From SCTD01 sp963784675 (GTDB lineage Bacteria > Actinomycetota > Actinomycetes > Mycobacteriales > SCTD01), in NCBI GenBank assembly GCA_963784675.1, contig CAWASE010000019.1, forward strand, positions 620,001 through 684,000: 64,000 nucleotides of DNA. The letters are read 5' to 3'. This document shows, one piece after another, positions 1 to 8,385 of the stretch. A program made the position numbers and the translations under genes. A model generated the notes under the pieces. The model was not told the origin of the DNA, made no database searches, and was given only the letters and a program-made list of their open reading frames with translations. Within the stretch, counting starts at the first letter, position 1, and each line of letters starts with the position of its first letter.

Positions 1-1157
1 GCCCGAGGCCTACCTCGTCGAGGCGGTCCGCACGCCGATGACCCGCAAGGGCACCGGACTCGCCGGGGTGCACCCCGCCGACCTCGGCGCGCACGTGCTC
101 AGCGCGCTGATGGAGCGCACCGGCATCGACCCCGTCGGCCGTCGACGACGTCGTGTTCGGGCTGCGTCGACACGATCGGCGCGCAGGCCGGTGACATCGC
201 CCGCACCGCGTGGCTCGCTGCCGGGCTGCCCGAGGAGGTCCCCGGGGTCACGGTCGACCGGCAGTGCGGCTCCTCCCAGCAGGCGGTCCACTTCGCCGCG
301 CAGGCGGTCATGAGCGGGACGCAGCGACCTCGTCGTCGCCGGCGGGCGTGCAGAACATGAGCCAGATCCCCATCTCCGCCGCCATGCTGGTCGCCAGCAG
401 TACGGCTTCGACCGACCCGTTCTCGGGCTCGAGCCGGGCTGGGCGAGCGCTACGGCGACGCGCCGGTCTCGCAGTTCCACGCTGCGGACGAGATCGCCCG
501 CCGCTGGGACATCGCGCGCGAGGAGATGGAGCAGTTCGCCTACGAGAGCCACCAGCGGGCGCTCACCGCGCAGCAGGAGGGCCGCTTCGACCGCGAGATC
601 GCGCCCTACGGCGAGGTCACCGAGGACATCGGACCGCGCGCCGACACCACGCTGGAGAAGATGGCCGGGCCTGAAGACGCTGCAGGAGGGCGGCCGGGTG
701 ACCGCCGCGGTCTCCTAGCCAGCTGACCGACGGCGCCTCCGCGCTGCTCGTCGCCTCCGAGGGCGCGCTGCGCGAGCACGGCCTGACGCCGCGGGCCCGG
801 GTCCACCACCTGTCGGTGCGCGGCGACGACCCGATCCTGATGCTCACCGCGCCCATCCCGGCGACGGCGCACGCGCTGAAGAAGACCGGCCTGAGCATCG
901 ACGACATCGACCTCGTCGAGATCAACGAGGCCTTCGCCTCGGTCGTGCTGGCCTGGCAGAAGGAGACCGGCGCCGACCTCGCACGGGTGAACGTCAACGG
1001 GGGCGGCATCGCCCTGGGCCATCCGCTCGGCGCCACCGGCGCCCGGCTGATGACGACGCTGCTGCACGAGCTGGAGCGCACCGGCGGCCGCTACGGGCTG
1101 CAGACCATGTGCGAGGGCGGCGGCCAGGCGAACGTCACGATCCTCGAACGGGTCTGA
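1..1157 (+). CDS. fadA6: Acetyl-CoA acetyltransferase, FadA6-like thiolase (frameshifted, 5' end cut)
   Basis: Thiolase that would cleave a beta-ketoacyl-CoA late in the breakdown of steroid rings C/D. Reading across frames gives a full thiolase: N-terminal LVEAVRTPMTRKGTG, the nucleophile region DRQCGSSQQA near base 265, the histidine motif GHPLGATGARL near 1020 and the second cysteine motif CEGGGQANV near 1110. Only the first few codons lie outside the window. The reading frame is broken at least five times, almost always by one extra G or C (near 130, 160, 325, 345 and 440), and the last 340 bases are clean. A DapB-like reductase begins 4 bp downstream. The assignment to FadA6 rests on the surrounding HIP genes; other steroid thiolases (FadA5 type) remain possible. 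Confidence 0.75.
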
Positions 1158-1161
1158 GGCC

Positions 1162-2245
1162 GTGCTCCGGCTGGTGACCGACCAGATCGCCACCGTCGTC
1201 TGGGGCACCGGCAACATCGGTCGGGCAGCGATCCGCGCCGTCGCGGCCGATCCCGGTCTGGAGCTCGCTGCGGTGCTGGTCCGCGACCCGAGCAAGGTGG
1301 GTCGGGACGCCGGTGAGCTCGCCGGGGTCGACCCGCTCGGGGTCGCGGCCACGACGACGTCGAGGCCGTGCTCGCCGCCGTCCGGGCGCGGTCGTCTACG
1401 CGGTGTCCGGCGACGTCCGGCCCGACGACGCGGTGGCGGACCTGTGCCTCGCGCTGGCGGCCGGCGCGGTCGTGGTCACGCCGTCGCTGTACGCGATGTA
1501 CGACCCGCGTCGGCGCCGGCACGCTGCGCGAGCCGCTGCAGGAGGCCTGCGCTGCAGGGTGGAGGCGCGCTGTTCGTCTCCGGCATCGACCCCGGCTGGG
1601 GCAACGACGTGCTGCCCGTGCTCTGGCGGGGCTGGCCGGCAGGTGGACACCGTCCGCTGCCATGGAGATGTTCGACTACTCGACCTACGACGCGCCCGAG
1701 GCGGTCCGCGGCTCGGTCGGCATGGGCGCGCCATGGACGACGTCCCGATGATGGTGCTGCCGAGCGTGCCGACGATGATCTGGGGCGGGCAGGTGCGGCT
1801 GGTCGCGCGGGCGCTCGGCGTCGACGCTCGACGAGATCGTCGAGCGCGTCGAGCGCCGGCCCTGGAGGCCGGACGTCACGAACGCGATGGGCCTGTTCGC
1901 CGAGGGGCACCCAGGGCGCGCTGCGCTTCGAGGTGGCGGGCGTCGTCCGGCGGTCGTGCCGTCGTCGTCGTCGAGCACGTCACGCGCATCGCGCCCGACA
2001 GGTCGCGCCCGACTGGCCGCGTCCGGCCGACGGCGGCGCCGGTGCCCACCGCGTCGTGCTGGACGGGCCGGCCGCGCATCGAGGTCACCGTCGAGCGCCG
2101 AGGACGAGGGCGGCAACCGGGCCGCCGGCGGCAACGCCACCGCGGTGAGCCGGCTGGTCGCCGCGCTGCCTGGCTGCGTGCCGCGGCGCCCGGCGATGTA
2201 CGACGCCCTGCAGGTACCGCTGACCCGCGGCCGCCGGCCGGCTGA
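1162..2245 (+). CDS. NAD(P)-dependent DapB-like reductase (frameshifted)
   Basis: Dihydrodipicolinate-reductase-like oxidoreductase. The N-terminal Rossmann motif VVWGTGNIGRAAIRA is clear, followed by VSGIDPGWGNDVLP and a C-terminal GNATAVSRLVAALP segment typical of the family found in actinobacterial catabolic clusters. GTG at 1162 is the first start after the thiolase stop; GTG at 1174 is an alternative that begins closer to the Rossmann strand. Translation needs several frame changes between 1,350 and 2,200, again explained by extra single bases, and the end at 2245 is inferred from the frame that stops after PLTRGRRPAG. It is probably co-transcribed with the thiolase and the next gene. 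The substrate is unknown. Confidence 0.6.
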
Positions 2246-2258
2246 CGAGGAGCTGACC

Positions 2259-2747
2259 GTGCGCCTGGACGTGCCCGAGGGCAAGCACCCGGTGATGTAC
2301 GCGTGGGGGACGGCGGTGCCGGGCATCGGTCCGGCCGCGTCCGCGTTCGCCAACGCGGTCTACGCCGACCACACGCTGCCGCTGCGGCCGTTCGAGGCCG
2401 CCCGGCTGCGCATCGCGCAGATCAACGGCTGCCTGTTCTGCCTCGACTGGCGCACCGAGGACGCGACGGCGCGTCCGTCGAGGACGGCTTCGTCGAGGCC
2501 GTCGAGCAGTGGCGCACGACCGAGGCCTTCGACGACGCAGACCCGGATCGCGGCCGAGTACGCCGAGCGCTACGCCCTGGCCCACCTGTAGCTCGACGGC
2601 GACGAGGACTTCTGGGCGCGCTTCGGAGCCGTGCTTCACCCAGCTGGAGCAGGTCGAGCTGAGCATGTCCTCGGGTCGTGGCTGGCCTTCGGCCGCCTGA
2701 ACCACGTGTTCGGGCTCGACGCCGCCTGTCAGCTGCCGACGCGGTGA
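2259..2747 (+). CDS. Carboxymuconolactone decarboxylase family protein (frameshifted)
   Basis: Small AhpD/CMD-family protein of about 160 residues. The conserved core INGCLFCLDWRTED near base 2425 contains the CxxC pair used by this family for peroxidase or disulfide chemistry. GTG at 2259 is chosen because a GACGAGGAG ribosome site lies just upstream and the family starts near this point (RLDVPEGKHPVMYAWG). At least three frame changes occur between 2,470 and 2,690. The corrected C-terminus reads LNHVFGLDAACQLPTR and stops at 2747. It is third in a plus-strand operon that converges on the PPOX-like gene. A role in steroid breakdown is suggested by position only. Confidence 0.6.
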
Positions 2748-2753
2748 CGCGGG

Positions 2754-3153
2754 TCAGCCGCCGACCAGGGGCATCAGCACGACCGTGTCGGCATAGGTCA
2801 GGCCCTTGCGCCCCTGCGGGCCGAGCTTTGCAGCAGCTTCGTCACCTTTGTCAGACGCCGTACTTGGCCTTGACCCGCGTGCTGCACGAGGTCGAAGTCG
2901 GCACCGGACTGCACGAGCTGCGCGGTACCGGTCACGGTCGTCGCCCCGGCCGTCACCTTGCCCCGGGCGTCGCAGGGCTGCAGCGTGATGCGGCTGTCGT
3001 TCTTGAGCCGCTTGGTCTTGCCGGTGCCCATCGCCGTCCAGAAGCCGGCGCGACCGTCGTCCAGCGGCACGATCCAGACGTGGGCGGCGACGGCTCCGCC
3101 GGAGCGTCGGTAGCGTGGTGAGCAGTACGTACGTTCTCGTCCGTGATCGTCAT
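2754..3153 (-). CDS. PPOX-class (F420/FMN split-barrel) oxidoreductase (frameshifted)
   Basis: Small split-barrel protein of the pyridoxamine-phosphate-oxidase-like family. The diagnostic segment HVWIVPLDDGRAGFWTAMG followed by GKTKRLKND and ITLQPCDARGKV is visible between 3,110 and 2,940. The start is taken at ATG 3153 (MTITDENVRT); one frame change near 3,110 joins it to the core. A second change near 2,815 restores the family C-terminus GRKGLTYADTVVLMPL and the stop at 2754. The gene lies 29 bp after the NTF2-like gene, probably last in the minus-strand fadE31-fadE32-echA operon. Cofactor (F420 or FMN) cannot be told from sequence. Confidence 0.6.
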
Positions 3154-3182
3154 GACCGGAGTGAAGCAGGTCCGGACCGGCG

Positions 3183-3680
3183 TCAGACCAGACTGCTGAC
3201 ACCGTCGGTGGTCCACCAGCTCGCGGTGATCCGCTGGTCCGCAGCAGCCTTGCCGATCTCGCTCGTAGAGCCGCTTGTAGCCGGTGTGCTCGATCCGCCA
3301 ACCGGCCTCGGTGCGCACGTAGCGATCGGTGTAGTACGACGCGCCGCGGATGACCAGCCCGTAGTCGGTGAGCAGCACGACGTCGCGCAGCGCCCAGACG
3401 CCGGTCGCGGTGGTCGCGGACGTCAGCTCGATCTCCGGCATGACCGCGATGTGGCTGGTCAGCCTATGGTCGTCCCCATGGCCTGCGTGAAGGTCAGGCG
3501 ACGATGGCGTCGCGCCCCGTCAGGGTGATGGCGCCGCCGCCGTAGGAGCGCCGTGCCGTCGGGCACGAACAGCTGACCCAGCGCGGCGAAGTCCTTGGTG
3601 TCCACGCAGCGGCAGTAGGCGTGCTTGAGCCGCCGCAGCTCCTCCAGATCGACGAGGTCGTCCGGGGTCAGCCGTTTCAC
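3183..3680 (-). CDS. SnoaL/NTF2-like protein (frameshifted)
   Basis: Cone-shaped NTF2/SnoaL-fold protein of about 160 residues. The N-terminus VKRLTPDDLVDLEELRRLKH and the motif YCRCVDTKDFAALGQLFVPD are typical of the family found near steroid genes. GTG 3680 overlaps the stop of the preceding enoyl-CoA hydratase (GTGA), so translational coupling is likely. Frame changes near 3,550, 3,450 and 3,270 must be repaired. The corrected end reads AAADQRITASWWTTDGVSSLV with a stop at 3183. Members of this fold include isomerases and dehydratases; no catalytic assignment is possible here. Confidence 0.6.
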
Positions 3681-4544
3681 GGCTTCGCCTTGGCGGCCTT
3701 GGCGGCGGCGGCGTCGCGCATGGAGCGGGCGTCCTGTCCGGCCAGGGAGTCCAGCCGATCTCGGCGTTGTGCGCGTGCGCGAGGTGGTGCAGACCGAAGA
3801 CGGAGTCCATGCCGTCGCGCATGACCCATCAGGTCCTCGCACTGGTTGACCGCCTTCTTGGTCAGGGCCAGCCCGAACATCGGCATCTCGGCGATCTTGT
3901 CGGCCATGGCGAGGGTCTGCGTCTCGAGCTCGGCCCGCGGCACGACCCGGTTGACCATGCCGAGCTCGCGCGCGCGTTCGGCGCCGACGCGCTCGCCGAG
4001 GAACAGGAACTCCTTGGCGAAGCGCGGTCCCATCTGCCAGGGGTGGGCGAAGTACTCGACCCCGGGGATGCCCATGCGCACGACCGGGTCGGCGAAGAAG
4101 GCGTCGTCGGAGGCAGACGACCAGGTCGCAGGACCACGCCAGCATCAGGCCGCCCGCGATGCAGGCGCCCTGCACCATGGCGATGGTCGGCTTGGGCATC
4201 TCGCGCCAGCGACGGCACATGCCGACGTAGACCTCGGACTCGCGGGCGAGCCGGCTCGCGCCGCCCTCTTTGTTGACGTGGTCCCACCACAGCGTGGCCT
4301 TGCGGTCGAAGCTGGTGTCGATGTCGCGGCCGGGGGTGCCGATGTCGTGGCCGGCCGAGAAGTGCTTGCCCTCACCAGCGAGCACGACGACCTTGACCTC
4401 GTCGTCGTCCATCGCCCGGTAGTAGGCGGCGTCGAGGGCGTACGTCATGGCGCTGTTCTGGGCGTTGCGGTAGTCGGGGCGGTCCATCGTCACGACGGCG
4501 ACGGCCCCTCGCTTCTCGTACCGGACGGGCTCGGTCTCGCTCAC
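3677..4544 (-). CDS. Enoyl-CoA hydratase/isomerase family protein (frameshifted)
   Basis: Crotonase-fold enzyme. The N-terminus VSETEPVRYEKRGAVAVVTM, the oxyanion-hole segments GKHFSAGHDIGTPG and IAMVQGACIAGGLMLAWSCD, and the C-terminal half with LALTKKAVNQCEDLMG are all visible. The insert around SFDRKATLWWDHVNKEGG is a subfamily trait. GTG 4544 starts 2 bp after the stop of the fadE32-like gene and has GAGAGGACC upstream. Frame changes occur near 4,110 and twice near 3,780-3,830; the latter pair compensate. It probably hydrates an enoyl-CoA in side-chain or ring degradation. It is not the ring hydrolase EchA20, which lies at 10,355-11,093. Confidence 0.75.
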
Positions 4545-4546
4545 GG

Positions 4547-5515
4547 TCAGGTCCTCTCTGATGTCAACAGCCCGGCGGCGACGCGACGTCGCAGCTCGGC
4601 GGACGTGCCCCAGTCGCGGGCCATCGCCCAGGTGCGCTTGGCGAACAGGTGCAGGTCGTACTCGACGGTGTAGCCGATCGCGCCGTGCGCCTGCAGGCAG
4701 ACCCGGCTGACGCGGTAGGCCGCGTCCGAGGCGAGGATCTTCGCCTGCAGCACGTGCCGTTCGACGTCGGGGTCGCCCGTGCCGAGCGAGTGGGCGGCCC
4801 GAAGCACTGCCGGCCAGGCGAACTCGGTACCGACGACGGCATCGGCCAGCGGGTGCTTCACGGCCTGGAAGCTGCCCACCGGCGCGCCGAACTGCTGCCG
4901 GTCGCGGGTGTAGGCGACGGTCAGGTCGACCTGCCGGCGGGCCAGGCCGAGCAGGAACGCGGCGGTCAGCAGCGGGCCGCGCAGCAGCGCCGTCGCAGGG
5001 TCGGCGTCGAGCGCCTCGCCCGTACCGTCGACGACGGCTGCGGCGCGCGCGCCGTCGACGGTCTCGACGACGGTCGTCGACGGGTCCCGGAGCAGGCGCA
5101 CCCCGTCGTCGAGGTCGACCACCAGGCCGCTGGTGGCGGCGTACGGGACGGCGTGCTGAGCGCGTCGGACGCAGACGCGCGCCCGACCGGCCAGCACGGC
5201 GTCGAGCACGCCGCTGCCGACGAGCAGCGGAGCGGCGAGCAGCGTCTCGACCAGCGGACCGGGCACCCCGGCGTAGCCCGCCTGCTCGACGGCCGCCACC
5301 GCCACCAGGTCGTCCTGCCCGAGGCCGCCGTCGGCCTCGGCCACGAGCAGCCCCGGCAGCCCGAGCTCGCCGAGCGTGCGCCACAGGGCATCGACGCGAG
5401 AGGCGTCGCCGCCGGGCCAGGCGGCCCGGACGACCTCGGGCGGGCAGGCGCTCGCCAGCACGTCGCGCAGTCCGTCGCGCAGCTGCTGGGCGTCCTCGGA
5501 CAGACCGAAGTGCAC
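4547..5515 (-). CDS. fadE32: Acyl-CoA dehydrogenase, short subunit (FadE32-like)
   Basis: Intact 322-residue acyl-CoA dehydrogenase chain, short like the partner subunits of the steroid-degrading heterotetrameric dehydrogenases. Visible features are the N-terminal helical domain (LSEDAQQLRDGLRDVL), a reduced middle beta-domain, and a C-terminal domain with RQQFGAPVGSFQAVKHPLAD and AHGAIGYTVEYDLHLF. GTG 5515 begins 2 bp after the fadE31-like stop, so the two are co-translated and probably form an alpha2beta2 enzyme, in which FAD and catalytic residues are shared. The FadE32 name is by size, order and partner; FadE33 is the main alternative. In mycobacteria these act after ring opening, on MOODA-CoA-type products. 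Confidence 0.75.
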   Translation of the reverse strand: MHFGLSEDAQQLRDGLRDVLASACPPEVVRAAWPGGDASRVDALWRTLGELGLPGLLVAEADGGLGQDDLVAVAAVEQAGYAGVPGPLVETLLAAPLLVGSGVLDAVLAGRARVCVRRAQHAVPYAATSGLVVDLDDGVRLLRDPSTTVVETVDGARAAAVVDGTGEALDADPATALLRGPLLTAAFLLGLARRQVDLTVAYTRDRQQFGAPVGSFQAVKHPLADAVVGTEFAWPAVLRAAHSLGTGDPDVERHVLQAKILASDAAYRVSRVCLQAHGAIGYTVEYDLHLFAKRTWAMARDWGTSAELRRRVAAGLLTSERT

Positions 5516-5517
5516 GC

Positions 5518-6654
5518 CTACCTCCTGGGCAGACCGAGCAGGCGCTCGGCCACGATGTTGCGCTGGACCTCGTTGGTGCCGGCGTAGATCGGTCCGGACA
5601 GGGAGAACTGGAAGCCCTTGCTCCAGGGGCCCTCCAGCTCGGCCTCGGGACCGAGCAGATCCAGGGCCAGCTCGTGCAGGCGGATGTCGAGCTCGCTCCA
5701 GAACAGCTTGTTCAGGCTCGACTCACCGACCCGGCCGCGGCCGGCCTGCTCGTCGCTGACCTGCCGCAACGTGAAGAGCCGGTAGGCGTCGGCGTCGATC
5801 CAGGCCTGTGCGAGCCGCTGCTGCAGCGCGTCGTCCAGACGGTCCGGATGGCGTCCGGCCAGCTCGAGCAGGCGGTCGACGGTGGCCGTGTAGCGACCGG
5901 GGGAGCGCAGCGTCAGGCCGCGCTCGGAGCCGGTGGTGGCCATCGCGACGCCCCAGCCCTGGCCGACTCCGCCGAGCACGGCGTCGTCGGGCACCAGGAC
6001 GTCGTCGAACCACACCTCGGCGAAGCCCTCGTCACCGTCGAGCCGGGCGAAGCCACGGACGGTGACGCCGGGGGCGTCCAGCGGCACGAGGAAGTACGTC
6101 AGCCCGCGGTGGCGCTGCGACTCGGGATCGGTCCGGAACAGCCCGAACAGGTGCGTGCAGAACGCACCACGGGTCGTCCACGTCTTCTGACCCGACAGCC
6201 GCCAGCCACCGGCCGCCTCGTCGCGGACGGCGCGGCTGGTGAGCGACGCGAGGTCGCTGCCGGCGCCGGGCTCCGACCAGCCCTGGCACCACAGGTCCTG
6301 TGCGGCGGCCATCCGCGGCAGCAGCGTGTCCTGCTGCTGCTGGGTGCCGACGGCGAACAGCGTCGGCGCGAGCAGGAAGATGCCGTTCTGGGTGACCCGT
6401 TGCGGGCCGCCGGCGCGGTAGTACTCCTCCTCGAACGCCAGCCACTGCCAGACCGAGGCCTCGCGGCCGCCGTAGGCGTCCGGCCACGACACCACCGCCC
6501 AGCGAGCGTCGAACAGCGCCTGCTCCCATTCCAGGTGCGCCGCGAACCCCTCGCGGGTGTCGCCGGAGGCCAGGCCGCTCGGCACGTTCGCCTGCAGCCA
6601 GGTGCGTGCCTCGTCGCGGAAGGCCGCCTCCTCGGCGGTCTCGGTGAGCTCCAC
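5518..6654 (-). CDS. fadE31: Acyl-CoA dehydrogenase FadE31-like
   Basis: Intact 378-residue acyl-CoA dehydrogenase. It shows the N-terminal VELTETAEEAAFRDEARTWL, the FAD/substrate segment WCQGWSEPGAGSDLASL, GQKTWTTRGAF, and the C-terminal GPIYAGTNEVQRNIVAERLL. The sequence recalls mycobacterial FadE31 along its whole length, including SFSLSGPIYAGTNE-type ends. GTG 6654 is chosen because AGGAGG lies 9 bp upstream. First gene of a minus-strand operon (fadE31, fadE32, echA, SnoaL-like, PPOX-like) divergent from fadD3, with a KstR-type palindrome between them at 6691. Expected role: dehydrogenation of an acyl-CoA from opened steroid rings, together with the short subunit downstream. Confidence 0.8.
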   Translation of the reverse strand: MELTETAEEAAFRDEARTWLQANVPSGLASGDTREGFAAHLEWEQALFDARWAVVSWPDAYGGREASVWQWLAFEEEYYRAGGPQRVTQNGIFLLAPTLFAVGTQQQQDTLLPRMAAAQDLWCQGWSEPGAGSDLASLTSRAVRDEAAGGWRLSGQKTWTTRGAFCTHLFGLFRTDPESQRHRGLTYFLVPLDAPGVTVRGFARLDGDEGFAEVWFDDVLVPDDAVLGGVGQGWGVAMATTGSERGLTLRSPGRYTATVDRLLELAGRHPDRLDDALQQRLAQAWIDADAYRLFTLRQVSDEQAGRGRVGESSLNKLFWSELDIRLHELALDLLGPEAELEGPWSKGFQFSLSGPIYAGTNEVQRNIVAERLLGLPRR

Positions 6655-6690
6655 CGTGGCGTCCCTCCTGTGCCGTGCCTGCCTTCGGAC

Positions 6691-6704
6691 GAGAACACGT
6701 TCTA
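6691..6704. promoter_or_regulatory. KstR-type operator between fadE31 and fadD3
   Basis: The 14-mer GAGAACACGTTCTA contains the palindrome AGAAC-AC-GTTCT. It matches the actinobacterial KstR consensus (TnnAACnnGTTnTA) at all positions but the first. It sits midway in the 87-bp divergent spacer, 37 bp from each start codon, so it can control both the fadE31 operon and fadD3. The KstR2 consensus (CAAG-nn-CTTG core), expected for HIP genes in mycobacteria, is not seen in this spacer. Assignment is by motif only. Confidence 0.65.
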
Positions 6705-6741
6705 CCATTCCGCGACCAGCCCCCACACCTGGACGGACTCC

Positions 6742-8274
6742 ATGCGGACGGTTCCCGAGGTCCTGCGCGACGCGGCGCGAGACGATCCCGACCGTGAGGT
6801 GCTCGTCACCGCAGACGGCCGGCTCACCAACCGGGGGCTGCGCGACCGCTCGCTGGCGGTGACGCGGGCGCTGCTGGCCGAGGGCGTCGAACCCGGAGAC
6901 CGGGTGGCCGTGTGGGCACCGAACGGTCAGCGGTGGGCGGTGGCGGCCCTCGGCGCTCTGGGGGCGGGGGCGGTGCTCGTCCCGGTGAACACGCGCTTCA
7001 AAGGCGCCGAGGCGCAGCACGTGCTCGCTGCCACCGGCTGCTGCGTCCTGGTGCTCGACGACGCCTTCCTGGGCGCTGTGGTCGGCGACGACCCGGTCGG
7101 AGCGGTCCGCGCCGCGGGGCCGCTGCCGTCGCTGCGCCGGGTGGTCGGTGCCGCCGACTGGGACGAGTTCCTCGCGGCGGGGGAGAGCGTCCCGCTGGAC
7201 GCTGCCGAGGCGGCGGCCGCCGCCGTGTCGCCGCAGGATCCCTGCGACATCATCTTCACGTCCGGGACCACCGGCCGGCCGAAGGGCGTCGTCGCCACGC
7301 ACGGGGCCAGCACCCGGCTGTTCACCACCTGGGCCGACACCGTCGGGCTGGTCACCGGCGACCGGATGCTCGTCGTCGCCCCGTTCTTCCATACCTTCGG
7401 TTACAAGGCGGGGTTGCTGGCCTGCCTGCTCCGGGGAGCCGTCGCGCACCCCGTGCCGGTCCTGGACGTCGGTGCGGCGCTGGACCTGGTCGAGCGTGAG
7501 CGGCTCACGGTCGTGCCCGGGCCGCCGACGCTGTACAGCACGATCCTGGAGCATCCGCGCCGCTCCGGGCACGACCTGTCGAGCCTGCGGCTGGCCGTCA
7601 CCGGCGCCGCGGTCGTCCCGACGGCGCTGATCCGCAGGATGCGCGACGAGCTCGGCTTCGACACCGTGGTGACGGCGTACGGGCTGACCGAGTGCACGGG
7701 ATTCGCCACCGGCTGCCGCGCCGGCGATCCCGACGAGGTGGTGTCGCTGACGAGCGGCCGGGCCGTCGAGGGTGTCGAGGTGGCCGTCGTCGACGCCGCG
7801 GGGGCGGCGGTGCCCGTCGGCGAGCCGGGCGAGGTCGTCGTGCGCGGCTACAACGTCACGCCCGGCTACTGGCAGGACCCGCAGGCCACGGCCGACGCCG
7901 TCGACGCCGACGGCTGGCTGCACACGGGCGACGTCGGCGTGCTCGACCCGGCCGGCAACCTGCGGATCACCGACCGGCTGAAGGACATGTACGTCGTCGG
8001 CGGCTTCAACGTCTACCCGGCCGAGGTCGAGCAGGTGCTCGTGACGCACGACGACGTCTCCGAGGCTGCCGTGATCGGGGTCCCCGACGAACGGATGGGG
8101 GAGCTCGGGCGTGCCTATGTCGTGGCCCGGACCGGGCGCACGCCCGACGCGGAGTCGCTCGTCGCCTGGTGCCGTGAACGGCTGGCGGGCTACAAGGTGC
8201 CGAGATCGGTGGTGCTGGTCCGGGAGCTGCCGCGCGGGGCGACCGGGAAGGTCGACAAGAAGCAGCTGGGCTGA
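6742..8274 (+). CDS. fadD3: HIP-CoA synthetase, acyl-CoA ligase FadD3
   Basis: Intact 510-residue adenylate-forming acyl-CoA synthetase. FadD3 activates the bicyclic remnant HIP (hexahydroindanone propionate) to HIP-CoA, the entry to ring C/D breakdown. Motifs are the phosphate-binding loop IIFTSGTTGRPKGVV (about residues 170-184), PFFHTFGYKAG, YGLTECTG, WLHTGDVGVLD, RLKDMYVVGGFNVYPAEVEQ, and the C-terminal lysine region GATGKVDKKQL. The extended similarity to mycobacterial FadD3, including FFHxFGYKAG, supports the specific name. ATG 6742 gives the family's start (MRTVPEVL). It is transcribed divergently from fadE31 behind the palindrome at 6691. No frame breaks. Confidence 0.85.
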   Translation: MRTVPEVLRDAARDDPDREVLVTADGRLTNRGLRDRSLAVTRALLAEGVEPGDRVAVWAPNGQRWAVAALGALGAGAVLVPVNTRFKGAEAQHVLAATGCCVLVLDDAFLGAVVGDDPVGAVRAAGPLPSLRRVVGAADWDEFLAAGESVPLDAAEAAAAAVSPQDPCDIIFTSGTTGRPKGVVATHGASTRLFTTWADTVGLVTGDRMLVVAPFFHTFGYKAGLLACLLRGAVAHPVPVLDVGAALDLVERERLTVVPGPPTLYSTILEHPRRSGHDLSSLRLAVTGAAVVPTALIRRMRDELGFDTVVTAYGLTECTGFATGCRAGDPDEVVSLTSGRAVEGVEVAVVDAAGAAVPVGEPGEVVVRGYNVTPGYWQDPQATADAVDADGWLHTGDVGVLDPAGNLRITDRLKDMYVVGGFNVYPAEVEQVLVTHDDVSEAAVIGVPDERMGELGRAYVVARTGRTPDAESLVAWCRERLAGYKVPRSVVLVRELPRGATGKVDKKQLG

Positions 8275-8385
8275 GCCCAGAGCCGCCGGAGCGGCGCCCG
8301 TCCCGTTGACCGGGATCCGGCCGAGCAGATGGGGACGGACCTGTCACCGTGAGGTCACCACCGCCCCGCTGTCTGGAGGACTGCC

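Noticed and set aside
2259..2747. CMD-family protein as a selenoprotein (some AhpD-like proteins use Sec)
   Set aside because: Both positions of the CLFC motif are cysteine codons; no in-frame TGA is seen at the active site.
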